Assembly (NCBI GenBank): GCA_963682055.1
Contig: OY821745.1
Location: forward strand, 24,363,342 to 24,427,341
Direction: 5' to 3'
Length of the DNA stretch: 64,000 nt
Source: Primula veris
Taxonomy: Eukaryota; Streptophyta; Magnoliopsida; Ericales; Primulaceae
Positions 49,699 to 61,054 of this stretch are shown one piece after another (position 1 is the stretch's first letter; each line of letters begins with the position of its first letter). The notes under the pieces were generated by a model. It saw only the letters and a program-made list of their open reading frames with translations. It was not told the DNA's origin and did no database searches. Both the position numbers and the translations under genes were made by a program.

Positions 49699-52600
49699 GA
49701 GAAACTTCAAGGGCAAAGGGAAGAGGAAAGCTCCAGCTCAGGCTCATCTGGCTGAGGGAGGACGAGATGACGACCATTTTACTGCTGTGGTCTCTGAGGT
49801 CAATCTCGTGGGGAGCAACCCCAAAGAGTGGTGGCTGGATACTGGCGCCACAAGCCACATCTGCTCAACTAGGTGGATGTTTAAGACCTACGAAGCGGTA
49901 GAGGGAGAAAGCTGCTTCATGGGAAATTCTGCTACTTCCAAGGTGGAAGGAAAAGGAATGGTCGTGATGAAGATGACCTCGGGAAAAGAGCTGAGGTTGA
50001 CAAATGTGCTTTATGTTCCAGATATCCGCAAGAATCTGGTATCAGGATCGGTGATGGTGAAGAACGGGTTTAAACTAGTTTTAGAATCCGATAAAATTGT
50101 AATCACCAAAAATGGTGTCTATGTAGGCCGTGGCTATATGACCAACGCCATGTTTAAGTTAAACGTAGGGACACCTGCTCCCAATAAAGGTGCTAAAGCT
50201 GAGGCTAGCACAAGTAATGTAATGACTGTTGCCCAAGAGGCCAATAAAAATTCCGAGTTTAATTATTTATTTGAGTCATTTCATTTGTGGCATGGTAGAT
50301 TAGGTCACGTGAATTATAATTCTTTAAAGAAATTAATTTCACTAAAACTAATACCAAATTTCGTTTTTGATAAGCAACACAAATGTGAGATTTGTGTAGA
50401 AGCAAAATTAACGAAATCATCGTTTCAACATGTTGAACGAGAAAGTGAACCTCTCGGTCTAATACACACGGATGTATGCGACTTAAAGTTTATACAAACG
50501 CGAGGAGGGAAAAAGTATTTTATCACCTTTATAGATGATTGTACTAGATACTGTTACGTTTACTTAATGAGAAGTAAAGACGAAGCAGTTGAGAAATTCG
50601 CTCTTTATAAGACCGAAGTTGAAAATCAACTCAATAAGAAAATTAAAACATTGAGAAGTGATAGAGGCGGTGAATATGAATCACCGTTTGAACAGATATG
50701 CGCTGAAAGCGGCATTATACATCAAACCACAGCCCCATACACTCCCGAGCAAAATGGGGTTGCTGAGCGTAAAAATAGAACGCTAAAGGAAATGATGAAT
50801 GCTATGCTAATCAGTTCTGGGTTACCCCAGAACATGTGGGGGGAAGCTGTACTTTCCGCTAACTATGTTTTAAACAAGTTACCACATAAGAAGCGAGAAA
50901 AGACTCCATATGAATTATGGAAAAGTCATCAACCCAGTTATAAGAACCTGCGGGTTTGGGGTTGCCTCGCAAATGTCCTAGTTCCCACTCCTAAGAGGAT
51001 GAGAATTGGTCCTAAGACGGTGGACTGTGTGTTCATCGGATATGCACAGAATAGTAGTGCATATCGGTTTCTCGTGCACAAGTCGGACAATCTCGATGTG
51101 CATGTAGATACGTATATGGAAAGCCGAGAGGCCTCTTTCTTTAAAGATATCTTTCCCCGAAAATTACCTACATCTGTACCAACTGAAGAGTTGAGCAGTG
51201 AAGGAAATGTGGGGGCAAGTGGACCGACAGAGGAAGAGGAAGAGGAAGAGCCTCGGCGCAGCAAAAGGGCAAGGAAGGAAACTTCCTTTGGACCTGATTT
51301 CCTAACCTTCATGTTTGAAGGCGAACCGGCGACATATAAACAAGCTATGTCAACACCGGATTCCCAATATTGGGAAGAAGCCATTCAAAATGAAATTGAA
51401 TCAATCATGCAAAACCACACTTGGGAACTAGTGGATCTTCCGAAAGGATGCAAGCCCCTAGGTCACAAGTGGATCTTCAAGAGGAAGTTAAAGGTTGACG
51501 GCACGATTGAGAAATACAAGGCGAGACTTGTAGTAAAAGGATTCAGGAAAACGGAAGGTGTCGATTATTTTGACACGTATGCCCCAGTCTCCAGGAAAAC
51601 GTCTATCCGAATCGTCATTGCTCTCGCAGCTTTGTTTGATATGGAAATACATCAAATGGATGTAAAGACGGCGTTTCTAAATGGAGAACTGGAAGAAGAG
51701 ATTTACATGGAACAACCAGAAGGGTTTGTAGTTCCTGGTAAAGAGCACCAAGTGTGCAAACTTGTAAAGTCTCTATATGGACTCAAACAAGCGCCAAAGC
51801 AATGGCACGAGAAGTTTGATAGAATTATGCTATCAAACGGTTTTCACATTAATGAGTGTGATAAATGTGTCTACTCTAAAGAAAGTGGAAGAGACTGTGT
51901 TGTAGTCTGTCTCTATGTGGATGACATGATCATAATTGGGAGTAATGATAGAATCAGCTCCACAAAGAAAATGTTATCACAACACTTCGATATGAAGGAC
52001 CTGGGTATAGCTGATGTAATACTTGGTATGAAGATTACCAAAACATCAGAAGGGTATGCCTTGTCCCAAAGTCACTATGTTAAACAAGTTTTAGACAAGT
52101 TTGACAAAGACAGTAAAGCTATGTCAAGAACCCCAATTGAGTTCAACTGTAACCTGAAAAAGAATTTCGGTAAAAGTGTGAATCAATTGGAGTTCTCTCG
52201 AGTCATAGGCAGTCTCATGTATATAATGAATTGCACTAGACCAGACATAGCAAACTCAGTGAGTAGACTGAGCAGGTACACCAGTAATCCAAATGAGGAA
52301 CACTGGAAGGCCATAATGAAACTTCTCAGGTATATGAGGTTTTCAGCCGATTACGGGCTGCACTATACCAGATATCCAGCGGTACTGGAAGGGTATTCAG
52401 ATGCCAACTGGATATCAGACTCCAATAGCACAAGATCCACGAGTGGATATGTGTTTATAATGAGAGGAGCTGATGTGTCTTGGAGATCCTCCAAACAGAC
52501 ATGTATTGCAAGGTCAACTATGGAATCAGAATTCATAGCGTTAGACTTAGCAACCGAAGAGGCAGACTGGTTGAGAAGTCTATTGGAAGGAATTCCAATG

Positions 52601-52876
52601 TGGCCGAAACCTGTTCCCGCAATAAGCGTGCATTGTGATAGTCAATCAGCTATTGCGCGGGCTCAGGATCATATGTATAATGGAAAGTCTCGACATATAC
52701 GTCGGAGACATAAATCCGTAAGAGAATTGTTATCCAATGGTGTGGTATCCTTAGATTTTGTAAGATCAAAGGAAAACATAACGGATCCATTAACTAAAGG
52801 CTTGACTCAAGTGGGAGTCGAGACGTCATCGAACGGAATGGGATTAAAGCCCATTAAATTGGTGGCCCCCCCATAG
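49699..52876 (+). CDS. Copia Pol: protease, integrase, reverse transcriptase, RNase H
   Basis: The frame is open from the C10 run to TAG at 52874-52876 without a stop. Order: protease [12 protein letters not shown] (about 49831-49866), integrase zinc-binding block ([22 protein letters not shown]), integrase core ([30 protein letters not shown]), reverse transcriptase ([45 protein letters not shown] with YVDD at 51916-51927), RNase H ([39 protein letters not shown]). There is no separate Met start after the C tract that would include the protease's upstream linker, so expression as Gag-Pol by frame change, or from an undamaged relative, is implied. Otherwise intact. Confidence 0.92.
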
Positions 52877-53433
52877 GCAACCCAACCTAAACGGAATCTT
52901 TCTTGATAGGTTCAAAGGGAAACTGAATTGTGGGGGCAACCGAACAAAGCACTCGGGAACCTGGAGTTCCCAGCCCATCTCCGCGATGACAGAGTGATAG
53001 ACCTGTACCATTGTAAGGGTGAGCTTGAGGCTCTTAATGATCCAAGTAACTCGACGGTCGAGTAAAGTGAGTCAGGACACTTTCGACTTGGAACACCTAT
53101 AACTAGTGTGTAAGGCCGGTACCATGTGATGAGCTTGGGCTAATTCACTAGAGCACTGAGTTGAAGTTGCCAAGGCAGTCCAGGCCAAATATGGACAACA
53201 ACTAAAGGGCCTAGTACGTGGGTAGAGAGGGCATTGTGCGGGTGCCATTCTGGGATACACAAAGCTTGATGGTTCAAAGCTTTACCGCTACCTAATAGCA
53301 GTATTCTGGGTGGTACTCCGCTACGGCAGGTTCAAGGCGCGCGCTACCTGACCTTAGGCAGTGAACTTTTGCGGTTCTCTTGATTTGCATTTAGGACATG
53401 GGCTTTCGAGCCAATTGCATTCATGTGGGGGAT
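52877..53433 (+). other. 3' untranslated region and polypurine tract of the copia
   Basis: Non-coding, ending with the purine-rich GTGGGGGAT just before the 3' LTR (53425-53433), the likely plus-strand primer. Confidence 0.75.
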
Positions 53434-54917
53434 TGTTGGAAAAAATAGGAAAAAAACATGTAGTTTAAACATGTTTTTCCAAAGTGGTCAGGGACCAACT
53501 TTGAGTCAATTTTTAATGCGACTCCTCAGTTTTTCTGAGGCCATACTCTATGCGTTTGAGTAGCTCGTGCGACGAGCTTCGCAACGGTATATCGCATGAC
53601 CAATTCGGAGGAATGGTGTGAATGATAATTGGACTCGAATATTGGTACTCGAAAGAGGGAAAAACCGAAATCTGGAAAATGGGGTAGAGAGTGGGAATAA
53701 ACCATGAGGGTTATCCCACATTGGAAAATCAAGTTTGATTTTCACTCTATATATACAAACCCATCCCATGTAGTTGGTAAACTGATTAAGTCCACATACC
53801 CATGAGTGGGTTAGTGTGTACCACACACGCGCGCGCTCGCTCGGGTCTCGGGTCTCGGGACTCGGGACTCGGGCCTCGGGCCTCGGGCCTCGGGATGCGG
53901 GATGCGGGATTTGGGATTTGGGATTTGGGATTTGGGATTTGGGGAATGTCTCGGGTCTCGGGTCTCGGGTCTCGGGTCTCGGGTCTTGGGTCTTGGGTCT
54001 TGTACTAAATCTGAAAAGGGACTTTTGCATATTTGCAAGAGCAGGCCCTAGAGTTCCAGAAGGTTTGAAACTCCAGCAGTAATTGGAGGCGGATTCTGGG
54101 GATGTAACTCCCAGAATTAAATGACCAATAAATTCTGCGGTTTCAGAATTTTCTCTATAAAGAGGCAGCCATCCTCTCACATTCTAACACACATTCAAAT
54201 CAGTATCTTCTCTCTAACTAAAAAGCTGCATATAATTTTTATTCATAGCATTTAGAACCAGAGAGAACCACCCACCAACAGCTCGACTTAGACTCGTCGC
54301 CAGTTTTCGGCGAGTCTTCCGAGAGACGTTGTACCTTAAGATCGAAGCGCCAACGCAACCAGAAACCTTAAGGTGGTTGGGCGAATATCGGTTAAGGGCA
54401 TACTGTTAACAGTAGCCTCGTCCGTTTAATTTTACATTCTGTCCGTTTTATTTTTTCCGCATTTAAATTCAGTTTTACATTCTGTCCTTTCAATTTAGTA
54501 TTTTAATTTCAGTTTTTTAATATTCTGTCCTTAGCTGTAGCTTTTCTTTTCTGTTTGTACTATTCTGTAATTATGTTTCTGTTCTGTTTCTGTTCTGTAA
54601 TTTCAATTCTGTAATTTAATTCTGTAATTAGATTAGTTTCAATTCAGTCCTGTATTTTAAATTCATAACAGAACAGTCCGGCTGTTAAGTTTTTACTTTC
54701 CAGTCCGGCAGTTTCTTTTAATTACAAAACAGTACATCAGATTATTAATTGATAATAATCTGATAACGTTTGTTTTTATTTACATTTCAGTACCTACATG
54801 TTGTAATCAATTTATTGTATTTCATTTGGAAATTAATAAAGATTACACTGATTTTATTTAATTACTGTTTAGTCCTTTATTTATTATTAATTGTTATTTC
54901 GTACACGGAAACCAACA
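53434..54917 (+). repeat. 3' LTR of the 46.9-54.9 kb copia
   Basis: 1484 bp, TGTTGG...CCAACA; longer than the 5' LTR owing to the heptamer array and about 34 bp (about 54082-54115). Confidence 0.94.
53842..54002 (+). repeat. Heptamer minisatellite in the 3' LTR
   Basis: About 22 consecutive 7-bp units drift from GGTCTCG through GGACTCG, GGCCTCG, GGATGCG and GGATTTG and back to GGTCTCG and GGTCTTG. Blocks of identical variants indicate recent slippage. Confidence 0.92.
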
Positions 54918-54924
54918 CTATTTT

Positions 54925-55120
54925 CACTATAAAAAAATACTCAAATAGCGACGGAATTAGTGATAATATTTTTTGTTACGAGCTTATTAGCGACGGTTTT
55001 TGTGATGACTTTATGACAGTTTAGTCAATTTGCGACATATTTGTGACAGTTTTTTTAAATTAGTGACAGGCTTGTGACAGTTTTTGACTCTCACTAAATC
55101 AAACATTATTTTTTGTAGTG
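54925..55120. mobile_element. Miniature CACTA element, 196 bp, TSD TTT
   Basis: Ends are CACTATAAAAAAATAC and the reverse complement of the right end, CACTACAAAAAATAATG. TTT flanks both sides (54922-54924, 55121-55123). Subterminal words GCGACGG and GTGACAG repeat. It is non-coding and directly abuts the TSD of the copia element. Confidence 0.82.
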
Positions 55121-55123
55121 TTT

Positions 55124-55870
55124 TTTTCTAAGAAATAAGAAAGCACCAATCTGTTAACAGGGTTAATTAAGAGTATTCGGTTTAAGTGTCTCTTTTTATG
55201 TAAATCCTCAGGGCCAGCTTGAGTTTTCACATCAAGCTTTTTATTCACCCTGACCATGATAAAAAAGATTGACGTCTCAACGATTTCAAAAATTACTTTA
55301 TATATGTAGTCACGATAAGTCACTTAGTCAATAAGAAAGTTCATAAACATTAAAAATAAATAACAAGTTTCCGTAAGCATGTGAATGTATTGAGTGTCAC
55401 TACTGCATAACCAAAGTACTAAATCACTGTGGAAAATTTATACTCACAATATGATGAATATTGCTTCTTTGGAATGCATAAGAGCCAACATCATTTAAGA
55501 TCCTCAGGCAACACCATCCAAGCCGCCTAAGCAACTCATCAATGAAAATAAAATGTTTAACATTTACACAGAGAACGTTACGAGAAATTATTTGGTTCTT
55601 TTGAATGTCTCATTCAATACATTTTATAGTCAAACGTTTAGTATGTTTTATTATGTAAGCATGTGAGACTCATTAAATGTGTGGCTATAAAATGGGTTGG
55701 AAAAGTCCTCCAAAAAAACCAAATAATTTCTCAAACATTAAACTATTGGATGTAATGGAATAAAGTTATAGCTTCACAATTGACATATCATTCGACATAA
55801 TTGTAATAGTGATTTTAGTTGGTCATCTTGACAAAATGGAGCAATGAAGTTACAACTTCATTTACTATTA
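55124..55870. other. AT-rich spacer, nothing recognised
   Basis: No gene, repeat border or RNA was identified. Confidence 0.4.
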
Positions 55871-56690
55871 CGTTTGGTTTATATTGAAACATAACTATTG
55901 CGAGCTAATTATTTTTATAATTTATTGGATAAAATAATTAACACCTCGTGGTCATATTATTGTTTATACTTTTAATTCTAATATTTCTAGACATGTAAAG
56001 ATTTTTGTCGCTTTGATTCATAAAAAAAAGTGAGATTCATATTACGAGTTAGTAAACTTACTGAGTTGGATGACAATATTATATTTATTAGTAATAAAAT
56101 AAATTTACGTCCTGTTAGGGAACGATAATATTTACTTAATAAAAATTATAAGTTTAATTTACGTCCCGTTAGGGAATGTTGATATTTACTTAATAAAATT
56201 TATAAGTTTTGTTCCTATCAGACCTTGCATATGAATTTTGAATACGATACGACAAATAAATTAAGTTGACAGCCATAAGACAATATGTTTATTAAATAAA
56301 AAATCAGTGATTTTATTTAATAAACGGTGTATCTGTTTAATCTTTATGTGGGACATGATACACATGTTTGACATTGTAACAAAATAATATATTCGGATTA
56401 TGACGGTGGATTGACTTTTTAGGGAATAAATCATTGTTAATAAAGATATGGGTAAATCCGGTTGATAGACATTTGATATTATGTGAAAAGATAATAATCA
56501 TAATGAGTCGCCAAATCCATTCCTTGGCCTATAAATATAGAGTGATATTTCGAGTTTGTCTTGAGAAATAGTGTCAACCCTCTCTAGTAAGGTGATAAGT
56601 GATAAGTCGGTAATAAGTTAGAAGGTTTGAGCTGTTGTGTTATATCTACGAGCGCAATTTTCCCCCTCTCCATTCAGTATGGTTCTAACA
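55871..56690 (+). repeat. LTR-like dispersed repeat (related to 7190-7440)
   Basis: It contains the block shared in inverted orientation with 7190-7440, a TATA-like CCTATAAATATAG at about 56529, and ends near GGTTCTAACA at 56690, like an LTR. An internal ~56-bp tandem duplication (TTTACGTCC(T/C)GTTAGGGAA... at 56103 and 56159) is present. The left border is unknown. Confidence 0.4.
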
Positions 56691-56850
56691 TATATGGTCA
56701 AACAAGATTATTTAACTTTGATAACATATGAATATTACCTATATCTTGGATATAATTTTTTACAATTTTTCCCATCAATAACATAATTAGTTTTTATCTT
56801 TTTGTAAAACGTACTTGGATTAGGAATTTAGGATGCAACAAGACAACTTA

Positions 56851-57644
56851 CACGGTATAACCTCTATAAATTAATACTCACCAAATTAATAAACTTTCTA
56901 AAATAATAATTTTCTCCGGTACCGACTTGGGCGATATAAAAAATCACTAATTTCGATAAATTAAAAAGATAATAAATTTTCTGAAAATTTTTATATAAAT
57001 ATTGGTTCAAACAAAATCATAAATTAATAATTATTCAAAATGACAAACATTACTAGGACTATTTAGTAAAATATGACTATATAGTCGTATGCTTTTTCTT
57101 AAAATTTAAATCTAATTGAATCGATTTCATTTCTAATTTTTCTAATTGCATCCAAAAGCCCTGGTGTAATCTTTTCGAACTGCACCAAAAAAGGCATGAT
57201 GAGTTCTAGACGCGGTAAATATTTCTTTTCGCGTGACTAGTTCCAAAAGTACTGTATTATCTTCAACTTTATCATTTTTATTATTTCTAAAAACATATAA
57301 CTATCTTTTAATGTTAAACCTCTTAACATGTATCATTTTTATCTGGGTAATCCAGTAAGCCATTGACATCCATTTTATTGTGATAACCGAGACCATCAAT
57401 GATTTTGTCAAGTTCACGAATATCTTCCTCAATAGTAATTTCATCTAAATTAACTGAAAATTCATTGACCAAACGAAATTTGCAGTGTCGAAAATAATTT
57501 GCTATTATCCCTTGTTGAACGTTAATCGTCCAATCAATAAAAATCTCTTTAAAATAATAAGTATTAATTTATCGATTAATTAATAACTCTCTAAATAATA
57601 AATTTTTATGGTCCCGACATTATTAATTTAAAGAGATTTTACTG
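56851..57644. mobile_element. Lemi/Emigrant-like (pogo, Tc1/mariner) element, 794 bp, TSD TA
   Basis: The right end reads, in reverse complement, CAGTAAAATCTCTTTAAATT, and the left end is CACGGTATAACCTCTATAAA; both match the CAGTAAAACCTCTATAAATT terminus of Emigrant/Lemi-type elements as I recall it. TA flanks both ends (56849-56850, 57645-57646). It keeps a minus-strand transposase C-terminal remnant, so it is an internal-deletion derivative rather than a minimal MITE. Confidence 0.78.
57328..57530 (-). pseudogene. Transposase C-terminal fragment of the pogo-like element
   Basis: The minus strand is open for about 60 codons: QGIIANYFRHCKF, then NLDEITIEEDIRELDKIIDG and HNKMDVNGLLDYPD. It resembles the C-terminus of pogo/Lemi DDE transposases (an N-terminal HTH and DDE core are missing). 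Assignment rests on the terminal repeats plus this position. Confidence 0.5.
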
Positions 57645-57646
57645 TA

Positions 57647-58172
57647 GTAAAATTTATTAATTAATATACATGCAAGCTTGTGATATATGGGTGCGGATAC
57701 TCTGTTCCTTAATCCTTGCCCATTTTCGTGTCTCCTTGCTTATTTTCGCTCAAATTTTAAAAAACTTCAACTTTTTTCGCACTTTTGTAATATATTCTAT
57801 ATAAATTTCATAATATTTGGACATAATATTGCTCTAAATGATATTTTTTTTAAAAATTCACTAATTAAATTATATTACTTTTTTCATTTATTTCAAATTT
57901 AATTGTGTATGACTTTTCTCTTTATAATAATTGTTTGAGTGTATCAATATATGTATAATCGTAATTGTAGAATTTTTTTAACAAATATTTTGGGTTAAAA
58001 ATGTAAATGAGCACGAAAAGTGACATGAAATATGGAACAGATGATCCGGAGTCATGATATATATGTATTCTTTTGGACTACTCTAATTAGGAAAAAAATA
58101 TCATTTTTTTGGATAATATTGACCATATGGTAGATAATAGGGGAATCTTGGAGATAAAATTGACAATAATAA

Positions 58173-58215
<43 letters not shown>

Positions 58216-59203
58216 AGGAATTGGGACTCAACTCGTCAAAAATGTAACTTAAGGGGGTGTTCTTAATAATTTCCCTTATGCGTACGTATTTCGTAGTTCT
58301 CGTGAGAATATCTCTTTCTTTCCTTTCGTGTTCATTACTGCTTTCCAGTATTTATTACTAACATTGTTAAGCTAGGGTTTGTCTTTCCAACTTCTTTCTT
58401 TCTCTCTTTCTTTCTTCAGATTTCAATGGTCATCCGATGATCAAACACGGCAACCTCCATGCATGTTCCACACCGTGGCTGCTAGGGTTCGATACAAAAG
58501 GCCGGTGAGAATTCCAAATTCATTTGTACTTTTCATATTTTTCGAGAAAATATATGTTTCCTGTATGGTACGAAAGCGCCACTTGTGTTTATTTTCCAAG
58601 GATCTTCCTTATTTTTAGATGTGTGTTTTGGTCGTTTTCTTTAATCTGGTACATCCATAGTTTTTTTTTTTATGCTACTTTATATATGTTTACAGAGATT
58701 AAGGGTGTTTGCATATGTGGTTATCGAGGGGTTCAAATTTCCTCAAGTTACTATCGTCAGGTTTTGATCAGGTTATCGGTTTTTCATATGTATTCGTAAT
58801 TATCTTTCGACTTTTTTTCAAATCAACGTTCTATTGTATTTTTAAAGTGTTTGTTCAAAAAAATCTAGAAAAATTGACCTTTTTATATATTTTTTATATT
58901 TAATTGTTTGTTTGGCTATATATAAGGTAGTAATAGTAGTAAATACCAAAATCAAATATCGGTTATCGGTTCAAATAGAACCTTGATTTAAAAGAAAATT
59001 CGAAAATTTATTACAAATACATGTGAAAAAAATGATAATCGGACCAAAATCTAACGTACTAACTTAAGGAAGTTTGACCCGTTAATATGTTATAGAGATA
59101 TTATCCGGTCATTCAAGAGTACATCCATTAATAAGTGATAGAGACGAAGCTATAACAAGTAGTCCACCAAACGATTCAAATAGTGTCGTGTTGTTACTTG
59201 TTA
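57647..59203. other. AT-rich spacer with (AATA)n and a CT-rich leader-like patch
   Basis: (AATA)n/(AAAT)n repeats occupy about 58164-58216. A CT-rich, AGGGTTT-containing segment at about 58340-58510 looks like a plant 5' leader, but no extended ORF follows it. No gene called. Confidence 0.35.
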
Positions 59204-61054
59204 CACTACAAAAAAAACAGCTAAACGAAGACGGAAATTAGCTACGGAAATTCCGTCACAGTATATAACGACGGAATTGCTACGGATTTCCGATAGATTT
59301 TGATTTGTGAAATTTTAATACAAATTTGCGACGGATTAACTATGAAAATAAATGAGTTGACCGAGTGTCGGTGGGAGTTGAAAATAATTCGTAGTTCTCA
59401 AGCTATTTCGTAGCTATTCTTTTTGCATATTATTTTTTTAAAAAAAATATTTAAATTGATTTAAATGACTTCAATAAGTGGCCATTGGGTCCACAAGATC
59501 CGTAACTATTTACTCGCTATTTCATAGCTATTTCAATTGTAAATATAGTATTATTTCACATCCACACATTTATTACGAAGATATCCCTCTCTCAATCTTA
59601 ACAATATACCGTCCATTTTCCCATTTCCACATATCTCCATAAATTAAGGTACTTGTCTAATCATTATTTTATTTTAATTGTATTTTATAATAAATATTTG
59701 TCCACCTAATTTTTAATGTGATTGTCTACTTACACAATTATATATTGCTTAAATAGTTGATAAATTTTGTTCAAACTTTACAAATATAAATTCGTACGGT
59801 TCATATTAGATAAGTTTATTTCCAAAAAAAAATTATTACCGGTTTATACCATTTATTATGATAGTTAATACAACAAAGTTAATGTTGTTAAATGCTAATC
59901 ATTATACATTTTCATATATTTTCAAATATTCATGTAGCATTTAATCATGTAGCATTTAAAATAAACGCAAGCATTTAAAATAAACGCAAGCATACAATAT
60001 ACAATGCAAGTTAAAATATGAAATGATTATCATCTTACTAATTAATATACAATGATTATACAATGATTATCATCTTACTAATTGATATTATGTACAGAAA
60101 TTTTAACTTGTATTAGTATTAATTTCATTTGTTCTATTTTCAGCATTTTTGAAAATGAAATGTATTCAGATGGATGGGCCACGAACGCTTCTGAGCTAGA
60201 ACATTGCATTGAAGAAAATTTTGTCCCGTGGTTTGAAAGATATGTAAGTAAAAAACTAGTTTACAAGAATTTATATTTTATAGTATACATTTTTTTCTTA
60301 TATAATTAAGAATTTACTTGAACATGCCGAAAAAAATATCGACGACAATGATTTTTTGTTATCCCTCTCGCAAGGACCTTTGAGGAAAGTGAATACATAC
60401 CCTATCTATTTTGTTAATGGATACGTGTTTCATACGAAAAAACATGGATCAAATAAGTCGGCCGCTAATAGTGGAGTTTGTATAAAGGCTACATAAGACT
60501 ACACTGATCAAGCATCATTCGACGACTACTACGGTATTCTAGCGGAGGTTGTTGAGTTGGAGTATCCTATGTGGCCAATAAAAAAAGTAGTTTTGTTTAA
60601 CTGCGAATGGTTTAATATGGCTCCAACTCATTATATGCAAATAGATAAAAAAAATTGATCTGGTTAGTATCAACTCAAAGGGAAAGTATCCGAAATACGA
60701 TCCTTTTATTTTGGCATCACAAGCTAACCAAGTATGTTATCTACCTTATCCAACTTATAACGGAAAAGACCCTGACAATTGGTGGGCCGTATGTAAAGTC
60801 AAGGCGAGGTCGAGTATTTAAATATCAAGCACGGATGGCAAGATACACAAAAATGCATTTCAAGATGATGAATCGAGTGGCCAACCTATTACTGATGGGG
60901 GTAATATTATACCCGAAGACTTACAAGTTCCCAACTATGACCTCAACTATGTATTAGCATTTAATGGAGAAGCAGTTGAACCAACCATGTGCGAATCAGA
61001 GTCAGATGAAGAGGAAAATGTGTTTGATGAGGACGTATCACATGAAGAAGATTG
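59204..61054 (+). mobile_element. Truncated CACTA element (left terminus plus DUF4216 remnant)
   Basis: The left end is CACTACAAAAAAAACAG at 59204, followed by inverted subterminal words GACGGAAATT/TTCCGTCAC/ACGGAATT. No right terminus (TTGTAGTG) was found after the coding remnant. It belongs to a different subfamily from the CACTA at 3979, whose subterminal motif is TGTTGCTA. Confidence 0.65.
60144..61054 (+). pseudogene. CACTA-associated DUF4216 protein, broken
   Basis: Exon-like pieces read DGWATNASELEHCIEENFVPWFERY (60166-60243), then YPIYFVNGYVFHTKK (about 60398-60440), SGVCIKAT followed by TAA, DYYGILAEVVELEYP and WPIKKVVLFNCEWF (about 60520-60610), DPFILASQANQVCYLPYP (about 60702-60755), WWAVCKVKARS and an acidic C-terminus to 61054. 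This is the DUF4216 region that accompanies En/Spm-type transposases. At least two stops and shifts break the frame; the transposase itself is absent. Confidence 0.7.

Larger units (their letters stand above)
46929..54917 (+). mobile_element. Young Ty1-copia retrotransposon, TSD CTATT
   Basis: About 8.0 kb: 5' LTR 46929-48267, internal 48268-53433, 3' LTR 53434-54917. CTATT flanks both ends (46924-46928, 54918-54922). Apart from two length differences and scattered substitutions the LTRs are nearly identical, so the insertion is recent. Gag and pol are open except for one frameshift at a C10 run. All enzymatic motifs are present. An alternative 5' edge is 46863 because of the tandem duplication. 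Confidence 0.95.

Noticed and set aside
53842..54002. CRISPR-like array
   Set aside because: Units are 7 bp with no spacers, in a plant retrotransposon LTR.
53802..54180. Several overlapping ORFs with repeating SGLG/DPRPKTRDPR peptides
   Set aside because: They are translations of the heptamer minisatellite in the LTR, open in all frames because 7-bp units cycle through frames; not genes.
58379..58903. Overlapping Phe/Ser-rich ORFs after a CT-rich leader-like patch
   Set aside because: No domain, no consistent splice structure and AT-driven composition; left as unassigned sequence.
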